A stretch of DNA of 64,000 nt from Pelecanus crispus (Eukaryota > Chordata > Aves > Pelecaniformes > Pelecanidae): NCBI RefSeq assembly GCF_030463565.1, contig NC_134643.1, positions 15,513,606 to 15,577,605 on the forward strand, given 5' to 3'. The notes beneath the pieces are model-generated. The model ran no database searches. It saw nothing but the letters and a program-made list of their open reading frames with translations, and was not told the origin of the DNA. Position numbers and translations under genes: made by a program. Of this stretch, positions 28,288 to 41,100 are shown piece by piece. The number at the start of each line of letters is the position of its first letter. Position 1 is the first letter of the stretch.

Positions 28288-29753
28288 GCCTACCAAGCAG
28301 CAGCTATTATACAGGAGCCTTCTGTATTAGTCATATACTCACTGACTTTCATTCCAGTACTTCTCACACAACACATTCACCAAATAGTCGAGCTTTATCC
28401 CCCACTAGGTTACTACCGTGGAGGAAAGAAGGGCGAAAAAAAAAAAAAAAAAAAAAAATTCACATCTATCCGGGGACAGACTGAGAACGGAAGAATTGCT
28501 ATGAAACATTTCTAAATAGAACAAGCCGCCACCCTTAAAGCATCAGCAATTTTAACTGAATTTGTCCACTGGGTTAGATGCGGAGGCTAAATTTACACCC
28601 TGCCATACAAAAAACACGACATGGGAAGTAGCACTGAATTGCTCCGAAAACACAAGAACCCCACCCAAACAGTAACACGAGTTGCATTCCGTAAAGAAAA
28701 CAAGTGTTAGGATTGGCAAACATACTTTTTTCACACCCCCCTATCAGAATACAGAAATAAAATTAGACTCAAAATATATTTGCCAAGCTTCCAAGCCTAC
28801 CCAGACCTGTGTGACAAGTTCATTTTCCTGTGAACCTCAGGAAGAAAGACACGGGGCATCTTCACAATATTTGCATACCATAGTTTTCATTTGCACTAAG
28901 TATCTACTTAAATCCCTGCGCTAAAGATGCAGGCCATCGGCGGCCTAACTTCGTAACACACGCCACATTACCCCACAGAAAAGCTGCTCCACTCCTAAAA
29001 CAGGATCCCACAACACACAAATAAAAAGAATATCGATCCGTTTTTCCACAACGAAGTCCTGTTCAAATAAAGTAATTACTAGCGTGCAGATTTTCCCTTA
29101 GCCCCCCCCCATACCCCCAGCAAAGGAACACTGCAAATGCGACGACCTCCTCCTCAGAAGAGCAACTCCGCATAGCCTGTACGTTTTCCTCAGCTGTTTT
29201 AATGAGGTCACTTAAACCGACTCTTTCGGTAAGTTACTCGGTAAGAACCATTCCGTGATTCCGGGGAACCTAACTTACAGATGAAAGTGCTCTGGCACAC
29301 GGGAAGGGGCAGCCGAGCGAGCGCGGCCGGCATGGGCGCCAGCGCGGCCGGCCGCTGGAAGGCCCGGCGCAGGAGCCCGGGCGGAGCGAGCAGGCGCCGA
29401 GGGGAAACTTTCCCTTGCGGTGGGTAGAGCCCTACGCAGAGAGGGGGCGGAATGGAGAGCTTCCCCCGAGAGCAGCTACACCCTGGAGATGGGTGGAGAA
29501 TCGGGAGAGAAGCGAGAACCTTCCTCGGCGGCAGCTACACCCTCCTGCAGGCGGCTAATGGGGGCAGGGAAATGGGAACCAGCGCGGCACCGACGGCACG
29601 GTGCGGGGAGGGGGAGGGAAGCGCGGACTCTCCCGGGCGGCCGCCGCCGCCGCCTCAGCCAGCTTGGTCCGCAGCCAAACCCCACAAGAATGCAACGCGG
29701 TCACATGACCTCCGGCGGACGTGCAACTCCCTTCCCTCTCCAGGGAGACCCTG

Positions 29754-29764
29754 CGCCATCTTGT
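29754..29764 (-). promoter_or_regulatory. YY1 site (minus orientation)
   Basis: On the minus strand this reads ACAAGATGGCG, the core YY1 consensus. YY1 sites of this form are common just downstream of TATA-less start sites, so it is compatible with leftward initiation nearby. Confidence 0.5.
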
Positions 29765-30036
29765 ACTGACGCAGTTACAAAAGCAGGCACCAGTTGCTCC
29801 CCTCTCGCTCGTCCCCCGCTCCTCTCCTCACAGCCCCGGCGCTGTTTGGGGAGGAGAAGCCACGGCCTGTTCCCGCTTCCCTTTTCGCCAGCTCTTCGGG
29901 GATCCCCCGCCCGCGAAGTCCTCCCTCGCGCTGGGATCATGGCGCCCGTTTTCTCCCTTTGCACCAGCCTCCCCCAGCAGCTCCCCAACCCTGCCCAGCT
30001 GCGGCTGCCCCTGCTGCAGGATGATGTCAGCGCCAG

Positions 30037-30113
30037 CCAATCGGGGCGCGCCGGGCCGGCCCGGCCGGCCCGGCCATTGGCTGCCGCGCAGCCCCCGCCC
30101 CCCTCCTGACTCA
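30037..30113. promoter_or_regulatory. NF-Y pair in opposite orientation plus AP-1 site
   Basis: CCAAT lies at 30037-30041 and the inverted form ATTGG at 30076-30080, separated by a GGCCGG-rich spacer. TGACTCA (AP-1) follows at 30107-30113. Paired CCAAT boxes facing opposite ways are typical of CpG-island and bidirectional promoters. Occupancy is not shown by the sequence. Confidence 0.5.
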
Positions 30114-30223
30114 CTCTCCGCCGCGGTTCGCTGCGGAGCCGCAGCCAAGGCACAAGTAGGGGGAGGGGAATAAAAAAAAACACCCTACACAAAAAACCGA
30201 CAACCAAACCCACCAAGACGCCA

Positions 30224-30233
30224 GCCGCCATTT
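30224..30233 (-). promoter_or_regulatory. YY1 site (minus orientation)
   Basis: GCCGCCATTT on the + strand is AAATGGCGGC on the minus strand. It points opposite to the + strand copy at 31708-31718, about 1.5 kb away. This supports, but does not prove, divergent initiation. Confidence 0.45.
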
Positions 30234-30903
30234 CGCGCAACAACAGGCAGAACCCGAGCGAGCAGCCCCAGCCGAGCGCCCTAAGGAGAGAGAGAAAGAG
30301 AGAAACAGAGACACACGCACAGAAGAGTTAGACAGGAAAAAATACCCATAGACTCCGCCGTGATCACAAGACGTTTAATCGCCCCCCTCCTCCCTCAGAC
30401 TCAGTGCCCCATTACAGCCGCCTCTGCGTCCAACCAGCTAGCGGATCCCTTCACCTCGGCTCCCTCCTGCCGCAGCAGCAGCTGTTTAGAGCCCCAAACT
30501 CTCTCTGCCCAAGGTGTGGGGGGACGCTAGTCTATGGCGCTGCTGCTAACTGCTTCTCCAGTCACCCGATTGTGGCGGCTCCATCGAGGCAGGGTAAGAG
30601 CTGCCAGCCCAGCTTTTATCTGGTGCCCCGAGTTTGCGCACTGAAGGAGGCTCGCTCAGCCCCTGGTGGGCGTCGAATGAAACCCCAGCCGCCGCCTCCC
30701 CTCCCTCACTCAGCCGTATCGCTGGAGGGGCTGAAGCCGGGCCGGGAAGGCAGGGCGGTGTGCGGGCAGGAGAGGCGCTGGGAGGGGACGTGGCGAAAGG
30801 GAGGGGAGCTCGGTGCGAACGGCGGAGGCTGCGTCTGCCCCGGAACGCTGAGCGAGCCCCTCGCTTTGCCAGCTCCCGCCGGCCCGGATAAAAGCAGACA
30901 TAC

Positions 30904-31280
30904 CTGCTCCCCAGGTGCCGTTCCCTAAAGGGGCAACTAGGCTCGTTCACTGCTCGGCTCGTTCCCTGCAGAAAGGAAACGCCTTCAGCTAGTGCTGTCC
31001 CACTCGCTCTGAGAAAAGCAGCTCGCTCCCACCTGCCGTGGATACGAGCCTTAAACGCTTCGGGGAAGATGCTCAGCCTCAAGTGTCTGTATTACTGACA
31101 GGAGACATTCAGTCAAACCTCCACGTCGCCCTGAACGGCTCTCGGTCAAAGCTCCCGCTCCCTCCCCTTCCTCGCCCCCCTCTTCCCCGCCCCTCAAGTA
31201 CGTTCCTCTGCGTGTGTGAGCGCCGGCGGGTCTGCCCAGCTTTTCGCGTACTTTGCGGCGCAAATTTACTCCTCAGGTTG
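30904..31280 (-). ncRNA. Candidate first exon of a divergent lncRNA (KMT2E-AS1-like)
   Basis: On the minus strand a strong donor, CAG|GTATGT, falls at 30904/30903. Any minus-strand transcript starting in the island between about 31.0 and 31.3 kb would therefore have a good first-exon end here. Human KMT2E has a divergent lncRNA, KMT2E-AS1, in this position. The start is not defined by any motif I can see, so the right edge is arbitrary, and no acceptor further left can be paired with confidence. Primary sequence of such lncRNAs is usually poorly conserved. Confidence 0.3.
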
Positions 31281-31400
31281 AGGTTCATAAAGAATAGGTA
31301 TGGCTGAGAGCAACGACGGTCGTGAGGAGGAAGCCGGAGGTGGGGGGGGAGCGCAGCTGAGGAGGGAGTTTCGGCGCTTCTGCCTCAGAGGAGGCAGTTC

Positions 31401-31407
31401 TGAGTCA
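31401..31407 (+). promoter_or_regulatory. AP-1 site in the island
   Basis: TGAGTCA, a consensus AP-1/TRE heptamer, about 300 bp upstream of the probable KMT2E start region. Confidence 0.4.
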
Positions 31408-31707
31408 GACATCCTCCCGCCCGCGTTCCGTTCCACAACAGCCTGGGTCGGAGCCCCCGCCCCTCCCCCGCGGTCTGCGCCTCCGGGGCTGCGGATCGCC
31501 CCCGGCACCAGCCCCAGCTGCGGCCGCCCCTCCTCCCCTGCCCTACTTCCCCCCGCACCTCCTCGCAGCCCCCCTGCCCAGCCCCTGCCGCAGTCTGGTG
31601 TCTCGGCCGCGCCCAGACCCGAGCCGTTCAGCGCAACGCGCGGAGCGCTGTTGCAAAATGGACACTGAGGGCTCGGCGGGCGCAGGCTGCGCTCCCAGCC
31701 CATAAGC

Positions 31708-31718
31708 AAAATGGCGGC
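31708..31718 (+). promoter_or_regulatory. KMT2E: YY1 site near the KMT2E start
   Basis: AAAATGGCGGC matches the YY1 consensus in the + orientation. A second, inverted copy (CGCCATTTT) lies at 31800-31808. These sites, with the GC-box at 31757-31764, mark the likely KMT2E core promoter and start region. Confidence 0.5.
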
Positions 31719-31779
31719 TGTTTGGCTTCGCCTTGGTAACCCTGCCCCTGCCAGGCGGGGCGGGTGAGCCCCGTGCAGT

Positions 31780-32142
31780 GGGAGGGAGGGGAGAGCGGAC
31801 GCCATTTTCCCACAGAGAGAGGCAGTGACATAGAAGGGAGCGTAGGAGGCTGAAAGGAGGGAGACACGGGAGCAGCGGCGGCAGTGGGGTTTGTACACAG
31901 GTCCCAAGGCAAAGGCGCTTCCGAGCTGGTCCCTGTAGGGTTCTGCGCACTGAGCTAGGTTTGGGGGGAGGGGGGGTCTCCTCTTTCCTTTCTTTCCCTT
32001 TTCTTTCTTTTACCAGAGCCTGCTGAGGGTTGAGTCCTGCCTAGGGTAGGGATATCCGCAGTGGGGCTGTTGCATTGTTTTGGTTGGGATAGAGAAGGGG
32101 CTGAGCTGAGGGGTCCTGCTGCCTGGCCTGTGACCATTACAG
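31780..32142 (+). other. KMT2E: Probable non-coding first exon of KMT2E
   Basis: A very strong donor, ACAG|GTGAGT, ends this segment at 32142/32143. It is the best + strand donor at the 3' side of the CpG island. Upstream lie the YY1 and GC-box cluster and a purine-rich stretch typical of a 5' UTR. The start is not defined; 31700-31900 is a reasonable range. Human KMT2E has non-coding 5' exons before the ATG exon, which agrees, but other first exons or an extra non-coding exon in the following intron cannot be excluded. Confidence 0.5.
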
Positions 32143-34714
32143 GTGAGTCTTCGGTTATTACCAGCGTATTCTGCTGTGGGTGCTCTGGGGAGAGGGGTGG
32201 CAAAAAGGGAGTGAAATGCGACGGGAACGTCTCATTACCCCCGCTACGAGTGTAACTCCCTTCCACCCTGAAACGTGTTTAAATTCTGTTTAAGTTGCCT
32301 TGAATTTGTCTCTCCTTTTGTGGGGTTTGGTTAAAAAATGGCAGGCTGTCGCTATATCTTGTGAATATGGCGGGTTACTGTAACAGGAGGAGCTGAGGAG
32401 AATTTTTTGGCAGTTATGCCAGATTTATGCATTATGCTTGGAAAAAGAGCCAAAAGGGGCTATTATGTGACAACATACGCTTCCTTAGACTGCTGGTTTT
32501 AAGAACGGGTTTGTGTGCTACTGGGACTGCGTATTGAGTTTTATGAAGCTTAGGGAAGCCTATTCTCTTCCTCCATCCTGTATATTTTTGCTTTGTGGTA
32601 CTAAAATGGCTCGTTATAGGCCTAATCTCTCTGCCTTCCACACGCCCGCCTCCTTTCCTCCCTCCCTGCTAATATCTCCGCTTCGTGGTGTAACCTGGAC
32701 AAACGGAAAGCAGTCCTCAAGAGTTTCTGTGCCAATTTAAAAGGGGATCATTCTCTCCACCCCCTTTCTTGAGGGTGTAAGTAGTTATATTGGTGCATCC
32801 CTTTCTTGCTTTAGTTTCTGCAGCCCGTGTTCGTGTTCCTTGGGTGGCATATTTCAGTCTCTCTCTTAAAGAACTAAATACTGGTGGGGTAGACCCCATT
32901 GCTGCAGACAGAGGGGAGGAGAAACAAACGGTTCACTGTCTAGTACTAAATAGGGTAGAGAAACATAATATAGCCTGATTATAAAGGTCCTGTATTCCCC
33001 CATACTCAGCCATTAGGGAGTGTGCGGTGGCTGAAAGCCCCGAGGTCCCTAAAATGGTACATACTACGTGTCGTTTAAAGCAGAAGTTTAGTGCTGCATC
33101 TAGATTTAGGAATGTTTTAGTCTGTTTATTTACAGTACCTTAAAGGAATAATAACGAAACGTTTTTGTTACTCAGGGCTCAGATCAGAGAAAAGAAAGAG
33201 ATATTCATGGCTGTACTTGCCGTGCATGATTAATTGATTATAATCACTATACTTTTAAAGTTACTTTTCAAAAAATGTGGAGCAAATTTTTTAATTTCCC
33301 TCTTTTGTCCTTTAGAGATTCTAAAAATGGCGGCCTCAGGCTGATGTTGTGGTAATCTAATCAGCTCGGGTCCTCCACACCCCATGCAGTGCGTTTGTCT
33401 GCAGCATATTAGAGTCTTATTATGTTTAAATGAAAAGACCGTTCCCTTCAAATAACGTACAAAACATCTCTTGACTTTACTGCGATTTAAAAATGCTGTG
33501 TTCCAGCTGATTAATTTTATTGGTTATGTGTGTGAAAGGCAAGTGAACGAGACCACTCTTGTCGGGGAAAAGGGGGGTGGAAAGAGGCAACAGACTCAAG
33601 CAGCTTCTTTGAGGGGTGTGTATAGGTTGCTGTAAGGTAATATGTATGTCGGTTTAATAATTTGGAAAAGCTGCGTTTGTGATGGGTACCGTACATCTGT
33701 CCATCCTACCTACTAACGACATAAAAGCAGTAATAATTATCAAAATAAGTAGTGGATTAAGATCACTAAACGGTCAGCTAAATTCTTTGTGGAATCACAT
33801 TTGTGAACGTCATGTTCACCTTCCAGGAAATACCTTTGCTGGACGTCGGGGTAGTAATTCTATGTATTCATAGTTTGAGAATACTAAAGGAACTTAATAC
33901 TTACAGAAATAATGCATGTGAGATTATAACCTGTTACTTTATTAAGATGTGGAATTTCTTCTGCCACCATGTAATCTTGGTATTACATTTTTTTTTTCCA
34001 ATTTATTTTGTATATTGCTGCATAAATTGTATATGTGGTAATACATATACAAATACTGAGGGAAAGTGCAGTTCCTAACCTCTAATTTTTTTCCTAAATG
34101 AAATATGAACCTTTTAGTATCGCCACTATAAATATGTTTGGGTGGGGGGAAGGGAGGTCACAAGGATTTATTATTTGGTAGTTGGTGTAGTGTACTCTGA
34201 TACAAACTATGGAGGCTGCAAACTGTATGTTTTAAGCAACAAAAAGAAGAAATTTTTCACTTTTTTTTTGGTTATGCCTGTCTTTAATCTTGCCCTTGGT
34301 TTTAATGAGGTATGAATTCCTATTCTAGTATAGCTTTGGAACCTTCTGGATTTAAACAATTAAAAGTGAGGTATTGAAATGGAAAAACTGTCTTCAATTT
34401 CTGAAGAAGTTTAGATACCATTTAGAAGCACTGATGTGTGCTTTTAAGGTGTACCTGAAGTTGAACAATAAGATAGTAAGACTTTTAAGGTGTTGTTAAT
34501 GCATGCCTTTCGTGTGTTTTGAGGCCAAAGGCTGAGCGATTGCAACCACCGAGTGATGCGTTAATAGTCCAGTAATGCATGCTTCCATCATACCTTCCTT
34601 ATTTATATACATTTGATTTTTTTAATAAACCGTGTCTTCATGTCTTTATCTGTTTATTAAAAAGTACATGAATAAGATTCTACAGAGTGTATGTATGGCC
34701 TTTTTTTGAAACCT

Positions 34715-34732
34715 CCCCCCCCCCCCCCCCCC
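34715..34732 (+). repeat. C18 run
   Basis: Eighteen consecutive C in intron 1. The length is prone to sequencing error. Confidence 0.9.
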
Positions 34733-35028
34733 GTTTAAAGCTCTTGTTCTTGTGAATAATTTTTTTAACATTATGACTTAAGGGGCTACACAGCTCTGCA
34801 GTCTGACTTCATGGTCTCAGTCATGTTCTCAAGCAGACATCTGATTCAAGATTAAAATTAAAAGAAAATAATTTTGTATGCTTTACAAAAAGGGGGGCGG
34901 GGGGTGGATATGAAGTAAACCCAAACATTGAAATACTCATAATCAAAATTTACAGATTGCAAATTTTATGCACTAAGAACCTCTTGGGAATTTTGCGATC
35001 TTCCAGAGTTTTCCTGTATGAGTTTTAG

Positions 35029-35110
35029 TGAGTCAGTTTGCCTTTGTGACTCAGTTTCTCCATTTGTAAAAACAGATCTGTGATTTGTTTTAAGGAGACA
35101 ATATTAAAAT
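35029..35110 (+). mobile_element. MIR-like ancient SINE fragment with two AP-1 sites
   Basis: The text GTGACTCAGTTTCTCC followed by ATTTGTAAAA resembles the conserved core of MIR/CORE-SINEs (CTCAGTTTCCTCATCTGTAAAATG). A TTAAGGAGACAATATTAAAAT segment downstream could be its degraded end. Two AP-1-type words are embedded: TGAGTCA at 35029-35035 and TGACTCA at 35047-35053, 18 bp apart. Assignment to MIR is from memory of the core and needs alignment. Confidence 0.45.
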
Positions 35111-38100
35111 GGAAATTCTGCCTTTACTTTTTAACTCCATTGATGTTGATATATTAAAGTATATTCATGTGTATTCATAGAAAATGAAATACCCCCCCAG
35201 ACTAATAAAAACTTCTTGAAAGAGGGAAGGTTTGAAATCTAAATTTCTTTTTTTTCAAGAGACATTTCTGATTTACAAACATTGTGTTGCAAATGTAATA
35301 ATATGGACTGTAGTTCTAAAACCATTTATGTATCTTCAGGCTTTTCATATCTGAAGGAGAAATCTGCTTAACTGCCACTTAGCCTTTTGGGTGAGCTTTT
35401 TTGCCATCTGGGAAATTTCAGAGGGGAAATAATACTGGCTTTATAGAACATATCTAGGGAAAGTTTCTCTTAGCACTAAAATTCAGATTACTTTTTAGGA
35501 GTTGCATTACCTCATATCTTTGGTACAGTTTCAGCACACACAACTGTTAGTATTCTGTTGGAAAGTAACAGAAATACAGAAATCAGTGTCACACTGAAGG
35601 CTGTAGTGTTTCTCTAGTCCTGATCTTAGTTTAAGGACAGTCTTAATTTTGTGAGCATGCTACTACTAATTTTAGTAAGGACTATTTGTGGGACTTAGTT
35701 AAGGAATGGTGTATGTAATTGTAGAATCATGGCATTGTTCTAAATAGATTAATGTAAATGAAGGTTTAATGAAAGTATTTTGCTGTTTTCTTGTAACATT
35801 CTAACAAAATTGAACGGAGGGGCCAGTAGATTGGTGAGGATATAAAATAAAACCCAATTCAGTCTTGTGGAGAGATGCTGAAGTCCATCTATGTTATTGG
35901 CCTTGTGACTTCCATACAAACGAGCGTTTGTGAATCTCTCAAAAGCAAATTTTGTTGGACAGTGTTTTTGGAACAGGTACAGTGTTTAAATGTTTCCACT
36001 GTGCAAACAGTAGTTTTGATTTATTGCTAAGAATGAAACTTAAGGCATCTCGGGGGGGGGCGAGTTTCAGCATCTGTAGAATGTGTTATTAAGAAAAAAA
36101 TAATTTTATTTTTCCAAATTCTGGATTATTTAAAACGTTAATTGTAGTGGGCTTTTGAATGGTGCAAGACGACTATTTGTAACTACGTCAGTGTTCACAT
36201 TTTCTTACTAACTAAAGAATCGTACCCACAAAAGTTAACCTAATCTCTTTGAGGACCCAAAATTCTGCTCATGAACTTCATACTGCAAAAAAACCCTGCC
36301 ATAGTTGTGTTCAAAGACAAAACTGTTGTTACCTTTAAGGCATAACAAATAAGTTATTTAAAAGAAACCTTGTCAAGGTTTCATGTACTTGCTAGGGGAT
36401 ACTGAGATTATTTTTATTTCCTTTCACAAATCTTAATGTGGCATTAATGAAACAGGGAGGACTTTAAGCTCTGCTGGTTGTTAGAAAATTTTAATAATTA
36501 AGGTTATCTGTAAACCTTTGAAGATAGTTTTGTTGTACAAATATATATTTTTAACATGCCTGACTCACCACATATTTTAATTTAAAAAAATAAAGATAAA
36601 GCACGTAAGAACTATGGTAAATCACAGTGTCCACTCAAGTTGTGTGTTTCAAAAGTACAAATGAAGAATATATTGAAGTAGCACACAGATTGCATCCACT
36701 GCAAGTAAAATGTGTTTGTTAGTTTTGCATATTTTAAGTGAGAGTGCTCTCTCTCCTTTCATGTGATAGTTCATACACTGCTTAGATGGAGATGCAGTGT
36801 TGTAAAACTTAGGTGAGACTTGCGAGGGACCAGCAGTTTTGTAAATCAGGCTAAGTATGGGAATGCCAAAATGGTACTGATCCAAGTTCTAGAATTTAGC
36901 TTTAAGTTAACATTTTCAATAGGTGTAGATATTAAAATGTCACAGAACAGGCTCAAGTTTAGAGAAGCTCTTCTTTACGTTATTCTCACTTGTTGTGTTT
37001 TGTGTATTGTTTTATGCCATCATAGTCTAGGTAATCATTCACTTTTATATCTTTATCTCAAAAATAAATTACTGTCAAGTTCACAGACAAGATGATAAGA
37101 CTAGATTTTAATGACACTGTTGTACTTTATATTACAACTTAAGAAGGGGGACCTATGATCTATTGTCCATTGTTGGTTGTTTCACCAGTCATAGAAAGTG
37201 ATGAAATTAATATCGTGTATTTACAAAGTGAGAATTTAAACTGTATACAGGATGGTAGGTTTGGATCTTTTACCCTGAGGAGCTCTGAATGTTTAAATTG
37301 GTTCAGTGTTCATTACTCTCTAATTCTTCTAACTTGACTAGGTCTAAAGATACTTTTTTTCTTTAACAATGGGTGATGCTCTTAACTTGCCTTGAGTAGG
37401 CAAAAGGAGCTAACTCCTAATTGGTATGGTTATAATGGGGCTGTGTTTAAAACCATATCGCAAGACAGATGATTTTCCATGTCTGGACACTTAATCCTGT
37501 CTTAACTGTTGGTTTAAAAAAACTTTTCCAATGAGGAATGTTTTTAGTAGGTTCTACTTAACCTGAAGGTGAAGACCTGAGAATTACAGCAACTTATTTA
37601 TAGCTTTTGGGGAAGGTATAGAGAGATTGCATATCTCATTTGGTTTCCAAACCTATCATTCTAGAGCTGTGAAAGACATGTGAATACTTTTATATAAAAC
37701 TGATAATACAGTAGTTATTTTATTGGTTATAAGGATAAGGTTCTTCCCTCAGATGCTTTACCAAGTAATACAGCTAACTGCTCTGGTTTTGCTTAGGGTA
37801 GAAACACTTGATGGGAATCTTATTCTTTAATATTATGCAGGATTTCTATGAATGACTGTAGTGATTTTTTTCTAATGTTCATTCTCTACTGTCTCTGACT
37901 TTCCAATCACATCTTCTGTGCTGGGAGACAAATAATAGACAAACTCTGCATCTTTTTTCCCCTTCTGTGTGGCAGTAGTATTGAAAGCTAAAAGCTGTAT
38001 TTTGTGCTTCCATTGCTGGGCAGAATTTCTTTGTTGTGTTTATTCTAAGATGACATTTCATATTTTTGTTAGTACAATTAAAAATACATGCTGAGATCTA

Positions 38101-41100
38101 CTTTGAAAACACCAAGGTATAAAGTTACAAATGCATGGAATCTAAATTTCTTAACACAAACCAGTCAGTATAGTTTTGCAAGATAATTGTAATTGAAAAT
38201 TAAATGGTTTTTGTTTTCTTGAAAGTAGGAGAGGTTTTTTGATCTTAAACTTCTGTATTTTTTTGGCTGTCCTTGAACATGACATAGTCCCCTCCATCTG
38301 TTCCCTCACCCTCTCTTGCCCTCTTCCTCCCAAAATCTTAGTAAAGAACATTGAAACATTGCCAAGTTTTTACCAAGAAATATAGTCCAGGTTGAATTGT
38401 GGTTAAAATGACATAGAAGAGTTCTTCTAACTGCTAGAAAAAATTAAAGTTTCTGTTTGAAAGAGTGCAGCTTTCTTGTATTTAGATTCCTAGGCGTAAG
38501 GGTAACAACTAGGTGAACGTCTGCAAACTGCTTCCACAAGTAAAAGTAGAAGTGCCCTTGTGCTATTCATGTAAGTCAAATGCTACTGATAAAACCCCTG
38601 GAATTAGTTTTTGGAATCTACCTAAGTGAAAACATGTCAAAATAGAAATTTGCATAGCTGAAATGTCAGACTTCAAATAAGTCAAAAGAATTTACTTCTT
38701 AGTAGGTAGTGTAGTAGGAATCTAATAATTACAGTAGATTTCCAAGTCTTAATAAGCAGCATAGGAAAAAATAAAAGTATTATTTTACTTGATGTCAAGA
38801 AGCCAGCAAAATATTTAGATTGTTGAAAGCAATCCCAATACAATCCCAATATGTATTTGTAGTCACATGTTGCCCCCCCCTCCCCCCCCCAAGCCTTACT
38901 TGGGAGGAATATTGGGCCTTAGAATTTAGACCTTCCAGTGACTGAATCATCATGAGGTATACTGTTACATTTAATAAAAAATAAATTTATTTAGCCCTTA
39001 CAATTGTAGGCATGACTTAACAGAGTATTCTTGCAGAATGTGGCCTGTATGTACTTGCAGAAACACTTTATATTTTGGAATGTTTGTCAAGAATAATAAC
39101 TTAAGGTAACAGGTGTAAATAATGTTTTCTTAGAGAGTAATTGGCAAGTCGGGTACAGGCATTTTGTGTTAAGTTTAATCAACAGTTATTTACCATTTTG
39201 TGGTAGATGGAGAAAAATGCTTGCAGCAAAACAGTGGATACAAAGAATGACTAAAAGCCAGATCTTCTTACTGGGGAACTACTTTGTTTTCTTAACCTTT
39301 GAATTTCTATTTAAAGGAATTTTACATCTCGCAGTGATATAGTATGACACACTAATGTTAGGTAGCTAGTATATACACTTCTCCAAACAATAAGCAATAT
39401 TGCCATCAAAAAGTAATTTTTTTTCCTCTTACTCTTCTTCATGTGCTGTATTTGTCTTGTATTTTACAATTCCTTGACTCTCCAGCTCAAATAATGGATA
39501 ATTTTTTGAATGGATAGGCCTTTTTGTGTGTGGTTTATTTTAAGAAGTATCGCAAGTGTTTAGTAAACTTAGAGACATGAAGTGATGGGCAATTTTCAGT
39601 TTTGGGGGTTGATTTCTGTAATGACAAAAACTAAAATCTGTAAGCGTGGTGTTTTTCTGTATACCTCTTCTTACTGCTTCTTTGATAGATTTCTGTTCAA
39701 TAAACTAATTCTTACTCTTTCTGTAACTGCATTTACCCTTATTTCCCTTCTACCACTCATTCTTTTTCTCTTCCTAGTCCCATATTTTGTCTAACTTCCA
39801 CTGAGAGAAGAAAAGAAGGAGTGAAGAGAGAGAAGAGGTAAGGGGAAGTCTTCCATGTTTTAATGGACTGGCATAAATATTTGAGGAAGAGAGATCACTT
39901 TCCATCACTTCTTCAGGAATACATAAGAGGAGCACTCTTGGACCAGATAGTAAAGGGAAGACAGCAAAGGTTCTGCCATACAGAAGAGCTAGTTTCCACT
40001 GGCTGTAGGCTAACTGACAGACTGGTTCTAGGTTTATACTTAAAAAGGCAGCTTTCTTTCCACTGACTAGAGTTGGTGTAATGACCTGTATACTGAAGAA
40101 TTGATACCTACATGATGGAAACTCAAGTGTTTTATGCATGAATCTTGAATACCGTGGAGGAGGCAGGGGTTTTTTGTTCTTTGTTCTAGATCCCAAACTC
40201 GGGACCAATTCATGAAGGTTGGCTGTGATTCCAAACATGACTGAGGTCTTTGCTGAATGTAAAGCCCTGTATTTATTGTATCAGGATGTTTATAAGTATG
40301 CTAATGAGCTCTTTATTTCACCATGCTTGTTCTTACTCTATATTGGCACTGGATTAAAAGCAAAGTAGGAGGAGGAGCCTTACCCTGTAGTAGTTTGGCT
40401 GTAATAGCCACGTTTCTTAAATAAGTTGGTATAATGATCACTAGGTCTCTGTCAGTACAACCAATAAGTTAAAAAAACAAAATTTGACAAGAGTTAGGAA
40501 CTTAGTACCCTTAGGTCTCTGAAGCTTAATGGAGCTCCAAAAGGGGATGGAAAGGGGCAGCTATGAGCAGTGTCCTGGGAGAAGCGGGGAGAGGAAGCAT
40601 AATGATTTTAGCCATCATCTGTCATGTGTGTAACTGCAAACCAGCCATAGCGGGTACTTTTTTTTTTTTTTTTGGCTGGCTGACAGGGCATGTGAGAAGG
40701 AGGTGAGGTGGACCTGACTACTGACAATGTGTAGGCCAGCGTGGATGGCATAGGAGGTTATTGAGGGGCTTGTGAGTGAGGCTAGGACCAGTTAATACTG
40801 TGATGAGATAGATAGGGAGGAAGATCCTGCTATGAGAGGGATATAGAGAACATTAGGTCAGTCGGAATGTTTGGGCACAAACTACAAATACATAGCAAAC
40901 CAGATCTCTTTTGGAACGAGTTGTTTCTTCTCTGTGATTTACAGGAGTTGGTCACTAATGGGTCCTAATTGTGTGTTGTATTTGAGTGTGCCTATTGTGG
41001 CTTATTTTTACCTGCTACCCTTTTTTGTCTCGGCACAGATTTGAAGTAGACTGTTAGGTTACCATAGAGAGCAGCAAACAGTAGCAAAGGCCTGAATTTG

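Larger units (their letters stand above)
29284..31980. promoter_or_regulatory. KMT2E: CpG island: KMT2E promoter, probably bidirectional
   Basis: CpG and GC content rise abruptly near 29284 and fall again after about 31980. GC-boxes (such as GGGGCGGG at 31757-31764), NF-Y sites and several YY1-type ATGGCGG/CCGCCAT words lie within it. It is the only such island in the window and lies directly upstream of the first KMT2E splice donor, so it is the gene's promoter. Long open frames on both strands (for example 29420-30109 and 31266-31907) are by-products of GC-rich sequence: their translations are Pro/Arg/Ser/Gly-rich without domains. The lower-GC part around 30170-30400 may separate two promoter units. 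Confidence 0.85.

Noticed and set aside
1..29000. Search for exons of LHFPL3 or another neighbouring coding gene
   Set aside because: No stretch reads as a conserved protein with flanking splice sites on either strand.
29420..31907. Long open frames on both strands in the CpG island (up to 229 codons)
   Set aside because: GC-rich sequence has few stop codons; the translations are Pro/Arg/Ser/Gly-rich, overlap on both strands and show no domain or exon structure.
39774..40238. 154-codon minus-strand open frame in KMT2E intron 1
   Set aside because: No recognisable domain, wrong strand for the host gene, and no splice or promoter context; chance opening in a long intron.
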